Assembly (NCBI RefSeq): GCF_010731775.1
Contig: NZ_AP022590.1
Coordinates: 3,596,001 to 3,660,000 of the forward strand
Length of the DNA: 64,000 bases
Direction: 5' to 3'
Source: Mycobacterium mantenii
GTDB taxonomy: Bacteria > Actinomycetota > Actinomycetes > Mycobacteriales > Mycobacteriaceae
Positions within the stretch are counted from its first letter, which is position 1, and each line of letters opens with the position of its first letter. The notes beneath the pieces were generated by a model. It saw nothing but the letters and a program-made list of their open reading frames with translations. It searched no databases and had not been told where the DNA came from. The position numbers and the translations under genes are program-made. Positions 36,068 to 44,309 of this stretch are shown here, piece by piece.

Positions 36068-36970
36068 TTGAGTGACAACCCTTTTGATGCGCAGGCCTGG
36101 CGTCCGGTCGACGGGTTCGGCGACCTGACGGACATCACCTATCACCGGCACGTCGACGACGCCACGGTGCGGGTGGCGTTCGACCGGCCCGAGGTGCGCA
36201 ATGCGTTTCGGCCGCACACCGTCGACGAGCTGTACCGGGTGCTCGACCACGCCCGGATGTCCCCCGACGTCGGCGTGGTGCTGCTGACCGGGAACGGGCC
36301 TTCGCCCAAGGACGGCGGCTGGGCGTTCTGCTCCGGCGGCGATCAGCGCATCCGCGGGCGGTCCGGTTACCAGTACGCGAGCGGCGAGACGGCCGACACC
36401 GTCGACACCGCCCGCGCCGGCCGCCTGCACATCCTCGAGGTGCAGCGGCTGATCCGTTTCATGCCCAAGGTGGTCATCTGCCTGGTAAACGGGTGGGCGG
36501 CCGGCGGCGGGCACAGCCTGCACGTGGTCTGCGACCTCACCCTGGCCAGCCGCGAGCACGCCCGCTTCAAGCAGACCGATGCCGACGTCGGCAGTTTCGA
36601 CGGCGGCTACGGCAGCGCCTACCTCGCGCGTCAGGTCGGCCAGAAGTTCGCTCGCGAGATCTTCTTCCTGGGCCGGCCCTACACCGCCGAGCAGATGCAC
36701 CGCATGGGCGCGGTCAACGCCGTCGTCGACCATGCCGAGCTGGAATCGGAGGCTATCCAGTGGGCGCGCGAGATCAACGCCAAATCCCCACAGGCGCAAC
36801 GCATGCTGAAGTTCGCGTTCAACCTGCTCGACGACGGCCTGGTGGGCCAGCAGCTGTTCGCGGGTGAGGCCACCCGGCTGGCCTACATGACCGACGAGGC
36901 CGTCGAGGGCCGCGACGCCTTCCTGGAAAAGCGGGACCCGGACTGGAGCCGGTTCCCCCGGTACTTCTAG
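36068..36970 (+). CDS. menB: 1,4-dihydroxy-2-naphthoyl-CoA synthase MenB
   Basis: The protein has 300 residues from TTG 36068 (AGGAG upstream). A crotonase-family enzyme nearly identical in wording to Rv0548c: VRVAFDRPEVRNAFRPHT, KDGGWAFCSGGDQRIRG, the oxyanion-hole GWAAGGGHSLHVVCDL, and TDADVGSFDGGYGS with the catalytic Asp. It closes the second ring of the naphthoquinone from o-succinylbenzoyl-CoA. M. tuberculosis MenB is annotated with a few extra N-terminal residues; none with a usable start is seen here. Confidence 0.95.
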   Translation: MSDNPFDAQAWRPVDGFGDLTDITYHRHVDDATVRVAFDRPEVRNAFRPHTVDELYRVLDHARMSPDVGVVLLTGNGPSPKDGGWAFCSGGDQRIRGRSGYQYASGETADTVDTARAGRLHILEVQRLIRFMPKVVICLVNGWAAGGGHSLHVVCDLTLASREHARFKQTDADVGSFDGGYGSAYLARQVGQKFAREIFFLGRPYTAEQMHRMGAVNAVVDHAELESEAIQWAREINAKSPQAQRMLKFAFNLLDDGLVGQQLFAGEATRLAYMTDEAVEGRDAFLEKRDPDWSRFPRYF

Positions 36971-36973
36971 CGG

Positions 36974-37076
36974 GTCACGCTGGCGTGACGCTCGGCGGCC
37001 AACGTCACACTGGCGTGACACTCGTGGCATTCAAGGCCAACGTCGCGCTGGCGTGACGCTCATGGCATGCGAGGCC
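36974..37076. repeat. Three tandem short repeats with hairpin cores
   Basis: Two adjacent 38-base units (37001-37038 and 37039-37076) and a shorter first unit (from about 36972) fill the menB downstream gap. Each has a core such as GTCACGCTGGCGTGAC (36974-36989), whose arms pair around TG. The second and third cores (37004-37019, 37042-37057) carry one or two arm mismatches. Spacers differ from unit to unit by only a few bases. The array ends 17 bases before the next start codon. Confidence 0.8.
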
Positions 37077-37093
37077 ACCCCTAGACTCCCCAC

Positions 37094-37990
37094 GTGAGCA
37101 AGAGTCCTTTTCGCCGGATCGCCGACCAGCTGGTGCTGGCGACCATGCGACCCCCCATGGCGCCGCAGGTACTGGTCAACCGTCCGTTGATCAAGCCGAT
37201 CGAATTGGCCGGCAAGCAAATCCTGCTCACCGGGGCGTCGTCGGGCATCGGCGAGGCCGCGGCCGAACAGTTCGCCCGTGCGGGCGCCACGGTGGTCGTC
37301 GTCGCCCGCCGCCAGGATCTGCTGGACGCGCTGGCCGAGCGGATCACCACGGCGGGCGGCGAAGCGCTGTCGATCCCGTGCGACGTCTCGGAGATGGACG
37401 CCGTCGACGCGCTGGTCGCCGACGTCGAGAAGCGTCTCGGCGGGATCGACATCCTGATCAACAACGCCGGCCGGTCCATCCGCCGCCCGCTCGCCGAGTC
37501 GCTGGAACGCTGGCATGACGTCGAGCGGACCATGGTGCTCAACTACTACGCGCCGCTGCGGCTGATCCGCGGACTGGCGCCGGGGATGATCGAGCGCGGC
37601 GACGGCCACATCATCAACGTCTCGACGTGGGGGGTGCTGTCGGAGGCCTCGCCGCTGTTCGCGGTGTACAACGCCTCGAAGGCCGCGCTGTCGACGGTGA
37701 GCCGGGTCGTGGAGACCGAGTGGGGCGACAAGGGGGTGCACTCCACCACGCTCTACTACCCGCTGGTGGCCACCCCGATGATCGCGCCGACGAAGGCCTA
37801 CCAGGGGATGCCGGCGCTGACGTCGGAGGAGGCCGGCGAGTGGATGATCACCGCGGCCCGCACCCGCCCGGTGCGCATCGCACCGCGGATGGCGATCGCC
37901 GCCAAGGCGCTGGACACCTTCGGCCCCCGCTGGGTCAACGCCGTCATGCAGCGCCAAAGCATCCAGCCAAACCGCGCAGTCGACAGCTGA
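37094..37990 (+). CDS. Short-chain dehydrogenase/reductase (Rv0547c-like)
   Basis: The protein has 298 residues from GTG 37094. A leader of about 40 residues precedes the SDR core: TGASSGIG near 46-53, NNAGRS, the catalytic Ser in VSTWGV and YNASK near 195-199. After the core, the C-terminus contains RIAPRMAIAAKALDTFGPRWVN. The leader and tail suggest attachment to lipids or membrane. The substrate is unknown. It corresponds to Rv0547c and is followed after 30 bases by the glyoxalase-like gene. Confidence 0.88.
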   Translation: MSKSPFRRIADQLVLATMRPPMAPQVLVNRPLIKPIELAGKQILLTGASSGIGEAAAEQFARAGATVVVVARRQDLLDALAERITTAGGEALSIPCDVSEMDAVDALVADVEKRLGGIDILINNAGRSIRRPLAESLERWHDVERTMVLNYYAPLRLIRGLAPGMIERGDGHIINVSTWGVLSEASPLFAVYNASKAALSTVSRVVETEWGDKGVHSTTLYYPLVATPMIAPTKAYQGMPALTSEEAGEWMITAARTRPVRIAPRMAIAAKALDTFGPRWVNAVMQRQSIQPNRAVDS

Positions 37991-38020
37991 ACGGCCTGAG
38001 CGCGTGGTAGACACGACGCT

Positions 38021-38410
38021 ATGGAGATCCTGGCCAGTCGGATGCTGCTCCGGCCGGCGGACTATCAGCGGTCGCTGACCTTCTACCGTGACGAAATCGG
38101 CCTGGCGATAGCCCGTGAATATGGCGGCGGCACAGTGTTTTTCGCGGGGCAGTCGCTGCTTGAGCTCGCCGGTTACGGTTCCCCGGACCACTCCCACGGC
38201 CCCTTCCCGGGCGCGCTGTGGTTGCAGGTCCGCGACATTGAGGCGACCCAGGCCGAGCTGCGCGGCCGCGGGGTGGCGATCGCGCGCGAGGCCCGCCAGG
38301 AACCGTGGGGCCTGTACGAGATGCATGTGATCGACCCGGACGGGATCACGCTGATCTTCCTCGAAATCCCCTCCGACCACCCGTTACGGCGTGACACCCG
38401 GGGTGAATGA
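38021..38410 (+). CDS. Glyoxalase/VOC superfamily protein (Rv0546c-like)
   Basis: The protein has 129 residues, a two-module vicinal-oxygen-chelate fold: SRMLLRPADYQRSLTFYRDE opens the first module, and LWLQVRDIEATQAELRGRGV opens the second, which ends YEMHVIDPDGITLIFLEIP with the metal-ligand Glu. Such proteins are metal-dependent lyases, isomerases or dioxygenases, or bind drugs. The substrate cannot be read. It corresponds to Rv0546c. The 11-base-periodic array upstream of pitA overlaps its last codons. Confidence 0.85.
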   Translation: MEILASRMLLRPADYQRSLTFYRDEIGLAIAREYGGGTVFFAGQSLLELAGYGSPDHSHGPFPGALWLQVRDIEATQAELRGRGVAIAREARQEPWGLYEMHVIDPDGITLIFLEIPSDHPLRRDTRGE

Positions 38411-38440
38411 CAGGGAAATTGCGGTTAACTGAGAGGTAAC
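38401..38440 (-). promoter_or_regulatory. Four PHO-box-like direct repeats upstream of pitA
   Basis: On the minus strand, heptamers GTTACCT (38440-38434), GTTAACC (38429-38423), TTTCCCT (38418-38412) and TTCACCC (38407-38401) recur at exactly 11-base steps. PHO boxes bound by PhoP in other actinobacteria are direct GTTCACC-like repeats at the same 11-base spacing. The array ends 85 bases before the pitA start, which suits phosphate control, probably by the RegX3-type response regulator. The protein is inferred. Confidence 0.45.
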
Positions 38441-38525
38441 ATCTGGCGACGAGTCAACTTACACCCGCGATTCGGCTCCCCCAGCATTCGACAATGGAAT
38501 CCTCCTACCACCAGAATCAGGCGCT

Positions 38526-39767
38526 GTGAACATCCAATTGTTCCTCTTGATCATTGTCGTAATCACGGCATTGGCTTTCGATTTCACGAACGGCTTCCAC
38601 GACACCGGCAACGCGATGGCCACCTCGATCGCCAGTGGCGCACTCAAGCCCAAAGTGGCTGTCGCGCTGTCCGCGGTGCTGAACCTCGTGGGTGCGTTCA
38701 TGTCCACCGCCGTCGCCGCGACGATCGCCAAGGGCTTGATCGACGGGCACATCGTGACCCTGGAGCTGGTCTTCGCCGGCCTAGTCGGCGGCATCGTGTG
38801 GAACCTGCTGACCTGGCTCCTCGGTATCCCCTCGAGTTCGTCGCACGCCCTGATCGGCGGCATCGTCGGCGCCACCATCGCGGCCGTCGGCGCGCACGGA
38901 GTGATCTGGAAGGGCGTGGTGTCCAAGGCGATCATCCCGGCCGTCGTGTCGGCGATCCTGGCCATCGCAGTCGGCGCGGTGGCCACCTGGCTGGTCTACC
39001 GGATCACCCGCGGTATCCCGACCAAGCGCACCGAGGCCGGCTTCCGGTACGGCCAGTGGGGCTCGGCGTCGCTGGTCTCGCTGGCGCACGGCACCAACGA
39101 CGCGCAGAAGACGATGGGCATCATCTTCCTGGCGCTGATGTCCTACGGCTCGATCAGCAAGACCGCCGCCATGCCGCCGCTGTGGGTCATCGTCGGCTGC
39201 GCGATGTCGATGGCGCTCGGCACCTATCTGGGCGGTTGGCGCATCATCCGTACCCTGGGCAAGGGCCTGGTTGAGATCCAGTCGCCACAGGGCATGGCGG
39301 CCGAATCCGCTTCGGCCGCAGTTATTTTGCTCTCCGCCCACTTCGGCTACGCGCTGTCCACCACCCAGGTCTGCACCGGCTCGGTGCTGGGCAGCGGACT
39401 GGGCAAGCCCGGCGGCGAGGTCCGCTGGGGCGTCGCCGGTCGCATGGGTGTCGCGTGGCTGGTCACGCTTCCGCTGTCCGGGTTCGTCGGTGCGCTCACC
39501 TACTGGATCGTGCACTTGATCGGCGGGTACCCGGGCGCCATCGTCGGCTTCGCGCTGCTGATCGCGGTCTCGGCCACCATCTACATCCGGTCGCGCAGGG
39601 TCAAGGTCGACCACAACAACGTCAACGCCGAATGGAAGGGCGACCTGACCAGTGGGCTCGAAGGGGCCGACGACCACGGCCACCCGCCCTCGGATACCGG
39701 CTCCACCCTCGGCGGCAGCTCCCGCCGGTACGACTCCGACGACCCCACGATGAAGGCGAACGCTTGA
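38526..39767 (+). CDS. pitA: Low-affinity phosphate transporter PitA
   Basis: The protein has 413 residues from GTG 38526. A PiT-family carrier: the duplicated signature appears as FDFTNGFHDTGNAMATSIASG at the N-terminus and as SLAHGTNDAQKTMGII in the second half. About ten membrane helices and a hydrophilic tail of about 50 residues make up the protein. It takes up phosphate, often as a metal-phosphate complex, driven by protons. It corresponds to Rv0545c. Its stop overlaps the next gene's start by one base (TGATG). Confidence 0.94.
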   Translation: MNIQLFLLIIVVITALAFDFTNGFHDTGNAMATSIASGALKPKVAVALSAVLNLVGAFMSTAVAATIAKGLIDGHIVTLELVFAGLVGGIVWNLLTWLLGIPSSSSHALIGGIVGATIAAVGAHGVIWKGVVSKAIIPAVVSAILAIAVGAVATWLVYRITRGIPTKRTEAGFRYGQWGSASLVSLAHGTNDAQKTMGIIFLALMSYGSISKTAAMPPLWVIVGCAMSMALGTYLGGWRIIRTLGKGLVEIQSPQGMAAESASAAVILLSAHFGYALSTTQVCTGSVLGSGLGKPGGEVRWGVAGRMGVAWLVTLPLSGFVGALTYWIVHLIGGYPGAIVGFALLIAVSATIYIRSRRVKVDHNNVNAEWKGDLTSGLEGADDHGHPPSDTGSTLGGSSRRYDSDDPTMKANA

Positions 39768-40066
39768 TGAGTCACTTCGGCGACTGGTTCAACTACGAGG
39801 CCTCCCTCAAAATCCTGGTCTTCGCCATGCTGGCCGGGGCCGCCCTGCCGGGGCTGTTCGCCCTGGGCCTGCGGTTCCACGCGGTGGGCGCCGGACAGGT
39901 AAGCACCGACGGCGGCTCACCGCAGAAGAACCCGGCGATGCTGGCGATCGCCTGGGCGATCTACGCCGTGGTGCTGCTGGTGATCGCCTTCGCGCTGCTG
40001 TACATCTCCCGGGACTTCATCGCCCACCACACCGGCACCGCTTTCCTCGGAGCCAAACCCAAGTAG
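39767..40066 (+). CDS. Small membrane protein downstream of pitA (Rv0544c-like)
   Basis: The protein has 99 residues. Two membrane helices lie at about 15-38 and 58-81, separated by a Gly/Ser-rich loop, with a short C-terminal tail ending AKPK. Its ATG overlaps the pitA stop, so it is coupled to the transporter and may be an accessory subunit or regulator. No known motif is seen. It corresponds to Rv0544c. Confidence 0.82.
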   Translation: MSHFGDWFNYEASLKILVFAMLAGAALPGLFALGLRFHAVGAGQVSTDGGSPQKNPAMLAIAWAIYAVVLLVIAFALLYISRDFIAHHTGTAFLGAKPK

Positions 40067-40122
40067 CATCGATTGATGCCCACCGATTTGCTAAGCCACA
40101 CACCGGGGGGTGTTGTCAGAGC

Positions 40123-40416
40123 GTGAACGGATTCCTCAATTCGATTGTCTCGTGGCTGCGGGCCGGATATCCGGAAGGCGTCCCGCCGACGGACACCTTC
40201 CCGGTGCTCGCGTTGCTGGCCCGCCGGTTATCCGGCGACGAGGTCAAGGACGTGGCCTGCGAACTGATCCGGCGCGGCGAGTTCGACGACGTCGACATCG
40301 GCGTCCTGATCACCCAGATCACCGACGAACTGCCGTCGCCGTCCGATGTCGAACGGGTGCGGGTGCGGCTGGCGGCCCAGGGTTGGCCGTTCGACGAGGC
40401 CGAGGATCCCGCATAG
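40123..40416 (+). CDS. DUF3349 protein (Rv0543c-like)
   Basis: The protein has 97 residues from GTG 40123. A small helical protein with SWLRAGYPEGVPPTDTFPVLALLARRL and ITQITDELPSPSDVERVRVRL, the wording of the mycobacterial DUF3349 family. Its function is unknown. It corresponds to Rv0543c. It lies between the pitA pair and menE on the same strand. The frame of menE is open through the whole of it, but the menE-frame translation here looks non-coding. Confidence 0.85.
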   Translation: MNGFLNSIVSWLRAGYPEGVPPTDTFPVLALLARRLSGDEVKDVACELIRRGEFDDVDIGVLITQITDELPSPSDVERVRVRLAAQGWPFDEAEDPA

Positions 40417-40484
40417 CCGTACTGCGCGCGCTGCAGGTCCCGCCGGGCTCGGCGGCCTCGTCGCTGTTGCCCGCCCTGGAACGC

Positions 40485-41576
40485 GTGCTGGACGGGCGCG
40501 ACCCCGCACTGGTCGCCCTGCCCGCACGCGACGAGCGCGAGTCGGATGCGCTGCGGGTGGGCCTGCGCGTCGGGGAGGCCATCGACGACGACGTGGCCCT
40601 GGTCGCGGCGACGTCGGGCACCACCGGAGTACCCAAGGGGGCGCTACTGACCGCCGCCGCCTTGAAGGCCAGCGCGACGGCCACCCACGACCGCCTCGGC
40701 GGGCCGGGCGGCTGGCTGCTCGCCCTGCCGCCCCACCACATCGCCGGCGTGCAGGTCTTGGTGCGCAGCGTGCTCGCCGGCTCGGCACCGGTCGAGATGG
40801 ATGTCACCGAAGGCTTCGATGTCGCCGAATTACCCAGTGCGATAAGGGCCTTGGGTTCGGGCCGGCGCTACACGTCGCTGGTGGCCGCGCAACTGGCCAA
40901 GGCGCTCGGCGACCCGGCGGCCGCGGCCGCCCTCGCCGAACTCGACGCCGTGCTGCTCGGCGGCGGACCGGCGCCGCGACCGATCCTCGACGCCGCGGCC
41001 GCGGCGGGCATCACCATGGTCCGCACCTACGGGATGAGCGAAACGGCCGGAGGCTGTGTATACGACGGTGTCCCGCTGAACGGGGTGCGGGTGCGGACGG
41101 TCGACGGGCGCATCGTCATCGGGGGCGCGACCCTGGCCAAGGGCTACCGCAACCCGGTCGACCCGGATCCGTTCGCCGAGCCGGGCTGGTTTGCGACCGA
41201 CGACCTCGGCACCGTCAGCGATGCGGGCGTCCTGATTGTGCTGGGCCGCGCCGACGACGCGATCAGCACCGGCGGGTTGACCGTGCTGCCGCAACCGGTC
41301 GAGGCGGCGCTGTGCACCCATCCCGCCGTCAGCGATTGCGCCGTGTTCGGAGTGGCCGACGACCGACTGGGCCAGCGGGTGGTTGCCGCGATCGTGGTGC
41401 GCGACGGATCCGCCGCGCCGACCCTGGACGCGCTGCGCGCGCAGGTGACGGGCACCCTGGACGCCACCGCCGCGCCGCGCGAGGTGCACATCGTCGACGC
41501 GCTGCCGCGCCGCGGCATCGGCAAGGTCGACCGGGCGGCGCTGGTGCGCCGCTTCGCCGGCGCGAGCGATCAATAG
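40485..41576 (+). CDS. menE: o-Succinylbenzoate-CoA ligase MenE
   Basis: The protein has 363 residues from GTG 40485, matching the length I recall for Rv0542c. An adenylate-forming enzyme with AATSGTTGVPKGALLT, the RTYGMSETAGG motif, GWFATDDLG and the C-terminal Lys region PRRGIGKVDRAAL. It is shorter than most ligases of the family, as usual for actinobacterial MenE. It activates o-succinylbenzoate to its CoA ester for MenB. Protein-like sequence (LRALQVPPGSAASSLL) extends back to about 40420, so the true start may be earlier, for example TTG 40467. Confidence 0.9.
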   Translation: MLDGRDPALVALPARDERESDALRVGLRVGEAIDDDVALVAATSGTTGVPKGALLTAAALKASATATHDRLGGPGGWLLALPPHHIAGVQVLVRSVLAGSAPVEMDVTEGFDVAELPSAIRALGSGRRYTSLVAAQLAKALGDPAAAAALAELDAVLLGGGPAPRPILDAAAAAGITMVRTYGMSETAGGCVYDGVPLNGVRVRTVDGRIVIGGATLAKGYRNPVDPDPFAEPGWFATDDLGTVSDAGVLIVLGRADDAISTGGLTVLPQPVEAALCTHPAVSDCAVFGVADDRLGQRVVAAIVVRDGSAAPTLDALRAQVTGTLDATAAPREVHIVDALPRRGIGKVDRAALVRRFAGASDQ

Positions 41577-41587
41577 GCTGTTCGTCC

Positions 41588-42973
41588 GTGAGGATCGCGA
41601 GACGGGATGCGCTGGGCGAGGCGGTCGCGGTCACGGTCGGGGTGGTGCTGGTGGTGGCGGCGTTCGTGCTGCCGCGGATGAACATCGGGGTGCGACCACG
41701 TCTCGATGTCGGCGCCGAGAAGTTCGCCACCCACGCCGGCGCCGCGCCGATCTTCGGCGAATGGCTGATCCACGCCAGCTGGGGAACCGGGCCGGCCATC
41801 GCCATCGCGGTCGCCGTCGTCGCGTGGGGACCGATTCTGGCGCAACGACTTTCGTGGCGGGCACTGACGCTGGGCAGCTGGGCCACCGCGTGCGGGTGGG
41901 CGTTCGCGCTGGCGATGATCGACGGCTGGCAGCGTGGCTTCGCCGGCCGGCTGACCACCCGCGACGAGTACCTGTCGGAGGTGCCGGGCATCACTGACAT
42001 CCCTGCCACGCTGCGCACCTTCGCGAGCCGGATCCTGGACTACCAGCCGCACTCGTGGACCACCCACGTGTCGGGGCACCCACCCGGTGCGCTGCTGACG
42101 TTCGTCTGGCTGGACCGGCTCGGCCTGCACGGCGGCGCCTGGGCCGGGCTGCTGTGCCTGCTGGTCGGCTCGAGCGCGGCGGCCGCGGTGGTTATCGGCG
42201 TGCGCGCGCTGGCCGACGAGCCGACCGCCCGGCGCGCCGCCCCGTTCGTCGCCCTGGCGCCGGCGGCGATCTGGGTGGCGGTCTCCGCCGACGGCTACTT
42301 CGCCGGGGTGGCGGCGTGGGGCATCGCGCTGCTGGCCGTGGCGGTGCACCGCGACGTTCGCTTCCCCGCGCTGACGGCCGCGGGCGCGGGTCTGCTGCTG
42401 GGCTGGGGCGTGTTCTGCAACTACGGCCTGATGCTGATGGGGTTGCCGGCGGTGGCGGTGCTGGCCGCCGCCCAGCACCCGGACAAAGGCTGGGCGGATT
42501 GGCGGGCGATCCTGCGGGCCCTGGGCCCGGCGGCGCTGGCCGCGATCGCGGTGGCGGTGGCCTTCGCCGTCGCCGGATTTTTCTGGTTCGACGGCTATGA
42601 CCTGGTCCAGCAACGCTATTGGCAGGGCATCGCCAAATTCCGGCCGTTCCAGTATTGGAGCTGGGCCAACCTGGCGTGCGTGGTGTGCGCAATCGGGTTG
42701 GGCGGTGTCGCCGGCATCAGCAGGGTGGTCGACTGGCCCGCCATCCGCCATCGCTCCGGTTTCCACCTGCTGCTGGTGGGCATGCTGGCCGCTATAGTGT
42801 GCGCGGACCTGAGCATGCTGAGCAAGGCCGAGGTGGAACGCATCTGGCTGCCGTTCACCATCTGGCTCACCGCGGCGGCCGCGCTGCTGCCGGTGCGCTC
42901 ACACCGGATCTGGTTGGCACTCAACGCCGTCGGCGCGCTGGCGCTCAACACGATCATCCTGACGAACTGGTAG
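41588..42973 (+). CDS. Polytopic membrane protein (Rv0541c-like)
   Basis: The protein has 461 residues from GTG 41588, 11 bases after menE. About eleven to twelve membrane helices are present. A loop carrying FASRILDYQPHSWTTHVSGHPPGALLTF and an early Asp in GVRPRLDVG resemble membrane glycosyltransferases of the GT-C type that use polyprenyl-phosphate sugars, though the resemblance is loose. It corresponds to Rv0541c, and its function is unknown. It is convergent with the Rv0540-like gene, 12 bases away. Confidence 0.82.
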   Translation: MRIARRDALGEAVAVTVGVVLVVAAFVLPRMNIGVRPRLDVGAEKFATHAGAAPIFGEWLIHASWGTGPAIAIAVAVVAWGPILAQRLSWRALTLGSWATACGWAFALAMIDGWQRGFAGRLTTRDEYLSEVPGITDIPATLRTFASRILDYQPHSWTTHVSGHPPGALLTFVWLDRLGLHGGAWAGLLCLLVGSSAAAAVVIGVRALADEPTARRAAPFVALAPAAIWVAVSADGYFAGVAAWGIALLAVAVHRDVRFPALTAAGAGLLLGWGVFCNYGLMLMGLPAVAVLAAAQHPDKGWADWRAILRALGPAALAAIAVAVAFAVAGFFWFDGYDLVQQRYWQGIAKFRPFQYWSWANLACVVCAIGLGGVAGISRVVDWPAIRHRSGFHLLLVGMLAAIVCADLSMLSKAEVERIWLPFTIWLTAAAALLPVRSHRIWLALNAVGALALNTIILTNW

Positions 42974-42985
42974 GCGGCCGCCCGC

Positions 42986-43648
42986 CTAGAGACCGGCGGC
43001 GCGGGTGACGCGCGCGAACCGACTGGCGGGCGCGCAGGCGTCGCGCACCACCGCGACATCGTCGACCACGTCCACGTCGGCCAGCCCCTGGACGGTCGAC
43101 ACATCAATTCCCTTGTCGCGCAATGCCTTCAACGTCAGCTCGCCGGTGTCGGGCACGGACATCGGGACGGTGCGCAGGCACTGGGCCATCGCGGCCTCCC
43201 CGACGCCGAGCACCCACCAGCCGCCGTCACGGGCAAACCCGAGTACCGCCGGCGCGTCGAGCAGCCGGCGCGCGCAACCGGTCAACAGATCGGCGCTCAC
43301 CTGGGGGGTGTCCATCCCGATCTGCAGCACCGGAAGCCCGCCGTCCGCGTCGGCGTGCGCGTTGGCCAACCGCGCTGCGAAATCGTCGCCGCGCTGGGCG
43401 ATCACGGTAAAGGACGTCAGCCGCTGCCGGATTTCGTCGGCGTTCGCGGCGCCGTCCAGGTCTCCGGTGAGCGCCACCACCCGCGCCGCCACCGGTGCGG
43501 CGGCCACGGCATCGAGCGTGTCGAGCAGTGCGGCGGCGGCGATTTCGGCGGCGACGCGGTCGCCGACGGTTGCGGCGAGCCGCGTCTTGGCCCGGCCCGG
43601 CTCGGGGGCCTTGGCGACCACCAGCAGGGTCACCGGCAGGACACTCAC
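42986..43648 (-). CDS. DUF2064 glycosyltransferase-like protein (Rv0540-like)
   Basis: The protein has 220 residues from GTG 43648, which overlaps the upstream stop (GTGA). The N-terminus LLVVAKAPEPGRAKTRLA and the middle LQIGMDTPQVSADLL with a DxxD-like metal motif match the DUF2064/TIGR04282 family, which is built like a nucleotidyl- or sugar-transferase. No activity has been proven for the mycobacterial member. It corresponds to Rv0540 and is coupled to the Rv0539-like glycosyltransferase. Confidence 0.88.
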   Translation of the reverse strand: MSVLPVTLLVVAKAPEPGRAKTRLAATVGDRVAAEIAAAALLDTLDAVAAAPVAARVVALTGDLDGAANADEIRQRLTSFTVIAQRGDDFAARLANAHADADGGLPVLQIGMDTPQVSADLLTGCARRLLDAPAVLGFARDGGWWVLGVGEAAMAQCLRTVPMSVPDTGELTLKALRDKGIDVSTVQGLADVDVVDDVAVVRDACAPASRFARVTRAAGL

Positions 43649-44307
43649 GAAATCACCTTCCAGAAGTCCAGAATCGCGGTGATGCTGCCCCGCAGCGAGC
43701 CGCTGACCTTCGACCTGCCGCCCGTCCGCGGGCCGTAGCTGACGTCGAGTTCGACGACGCGCCAGCCGGCCGCGGCGGCACGCACCAGCAATTCCAGCGG
43801 ATAGCCCGATCGCCGGTCGACGACGCCGAGCTGCAGCAGGGCTTCGCGCCGCGCCACCCGCATCGGCGCGATGTCGTGCACCGGCAGGCCGTGCCGGGTG
43901 CGCAGTCGCCAGCTCATGACGACGGTGCCCACCCTGGCCACCCACGGCCAGTGCAGCCCCGGTACCGGCCGGCGCCGCCCGGTCACCATGTCGGCGCCCT
44001 TCTCGAGTTCAGTGACCAGCCGCGGCAGATCGCCGCCATCCATCGACCCGTCGGCGTCGATGACCGCCACGATCGGTGTCGTCGCGGCCATCACACCCGC
44101 GTGGACGGCCGACCCGTACCCGGCCCGTGGTTCGGCGACGACCCGGGCGCCGTGCCGGCTCGCGACCCCGGCGGTGTCATCGGTGCTGTTGTTGTCGACC
44201 ACCAACGCCCGGTAGCCGGCGGGGATGGCGGCCAGCACCGCCGGCAGCGACTCCTCTTCGTTGAGGCAAGGCAGGATCACCGTGACCAGACCGTCGGTGT
44301 CGGGCAC
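43645..44307 (-). CDS. Family 2 glycosyltransferase (Rv0539-like)
   Basis: The protein has 220 residues from GTG 44307. A GT-A fold enzyme: VILPCLNEEESLPAVLAAIP, VVDNNSTDDTA, and the DxD-type VIDADGSMDGGDL motif. It resembles polyprenyl-phosphate sugar synthases (dolichol-phosphate mannose synthase type), but without membrane helices. It probably transfers a sugar from a nucleotide donor to a polyprenyl phosphate. It starts 2 bases past the stop of the proline-rich protein gene. Confidence 0.88.
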   Translation of the reverse strand: MPDTDGLVTVILPCLNEEESLPAVLAAIPAGYRALVVDNNSTDDTAGVASRHGARVVAEPRAGYGSAVHAGVMAATTPIVAVIDADGSMDGGDLPRLVTELEKGADMVTGRRRPVPGLHWPWVARVGTVVMSWRLRTRHGLPVHDIAPMRVARREALLQLGVVDRRSGYPLELLVRAAAAGWRVVELDVSYGPRTGGRSKVSGSLRGSITAILDFWKVIS

Positions 44308-44309
44308 GC

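Noticed and set aside
36974..37076. Three 38-base tandem units as a CRISPR array
   Set aside because: Units abut with no unique spacers, and no cas genes are present; the hairpin cores fit an intergenic repeat.
40110..40484. N-terminal extension of MenE by over 100 residues
   Set aside because: Most of that frame is the shadow of the Rv0543c-like gene; only the last 20 or so codons look like MenE.
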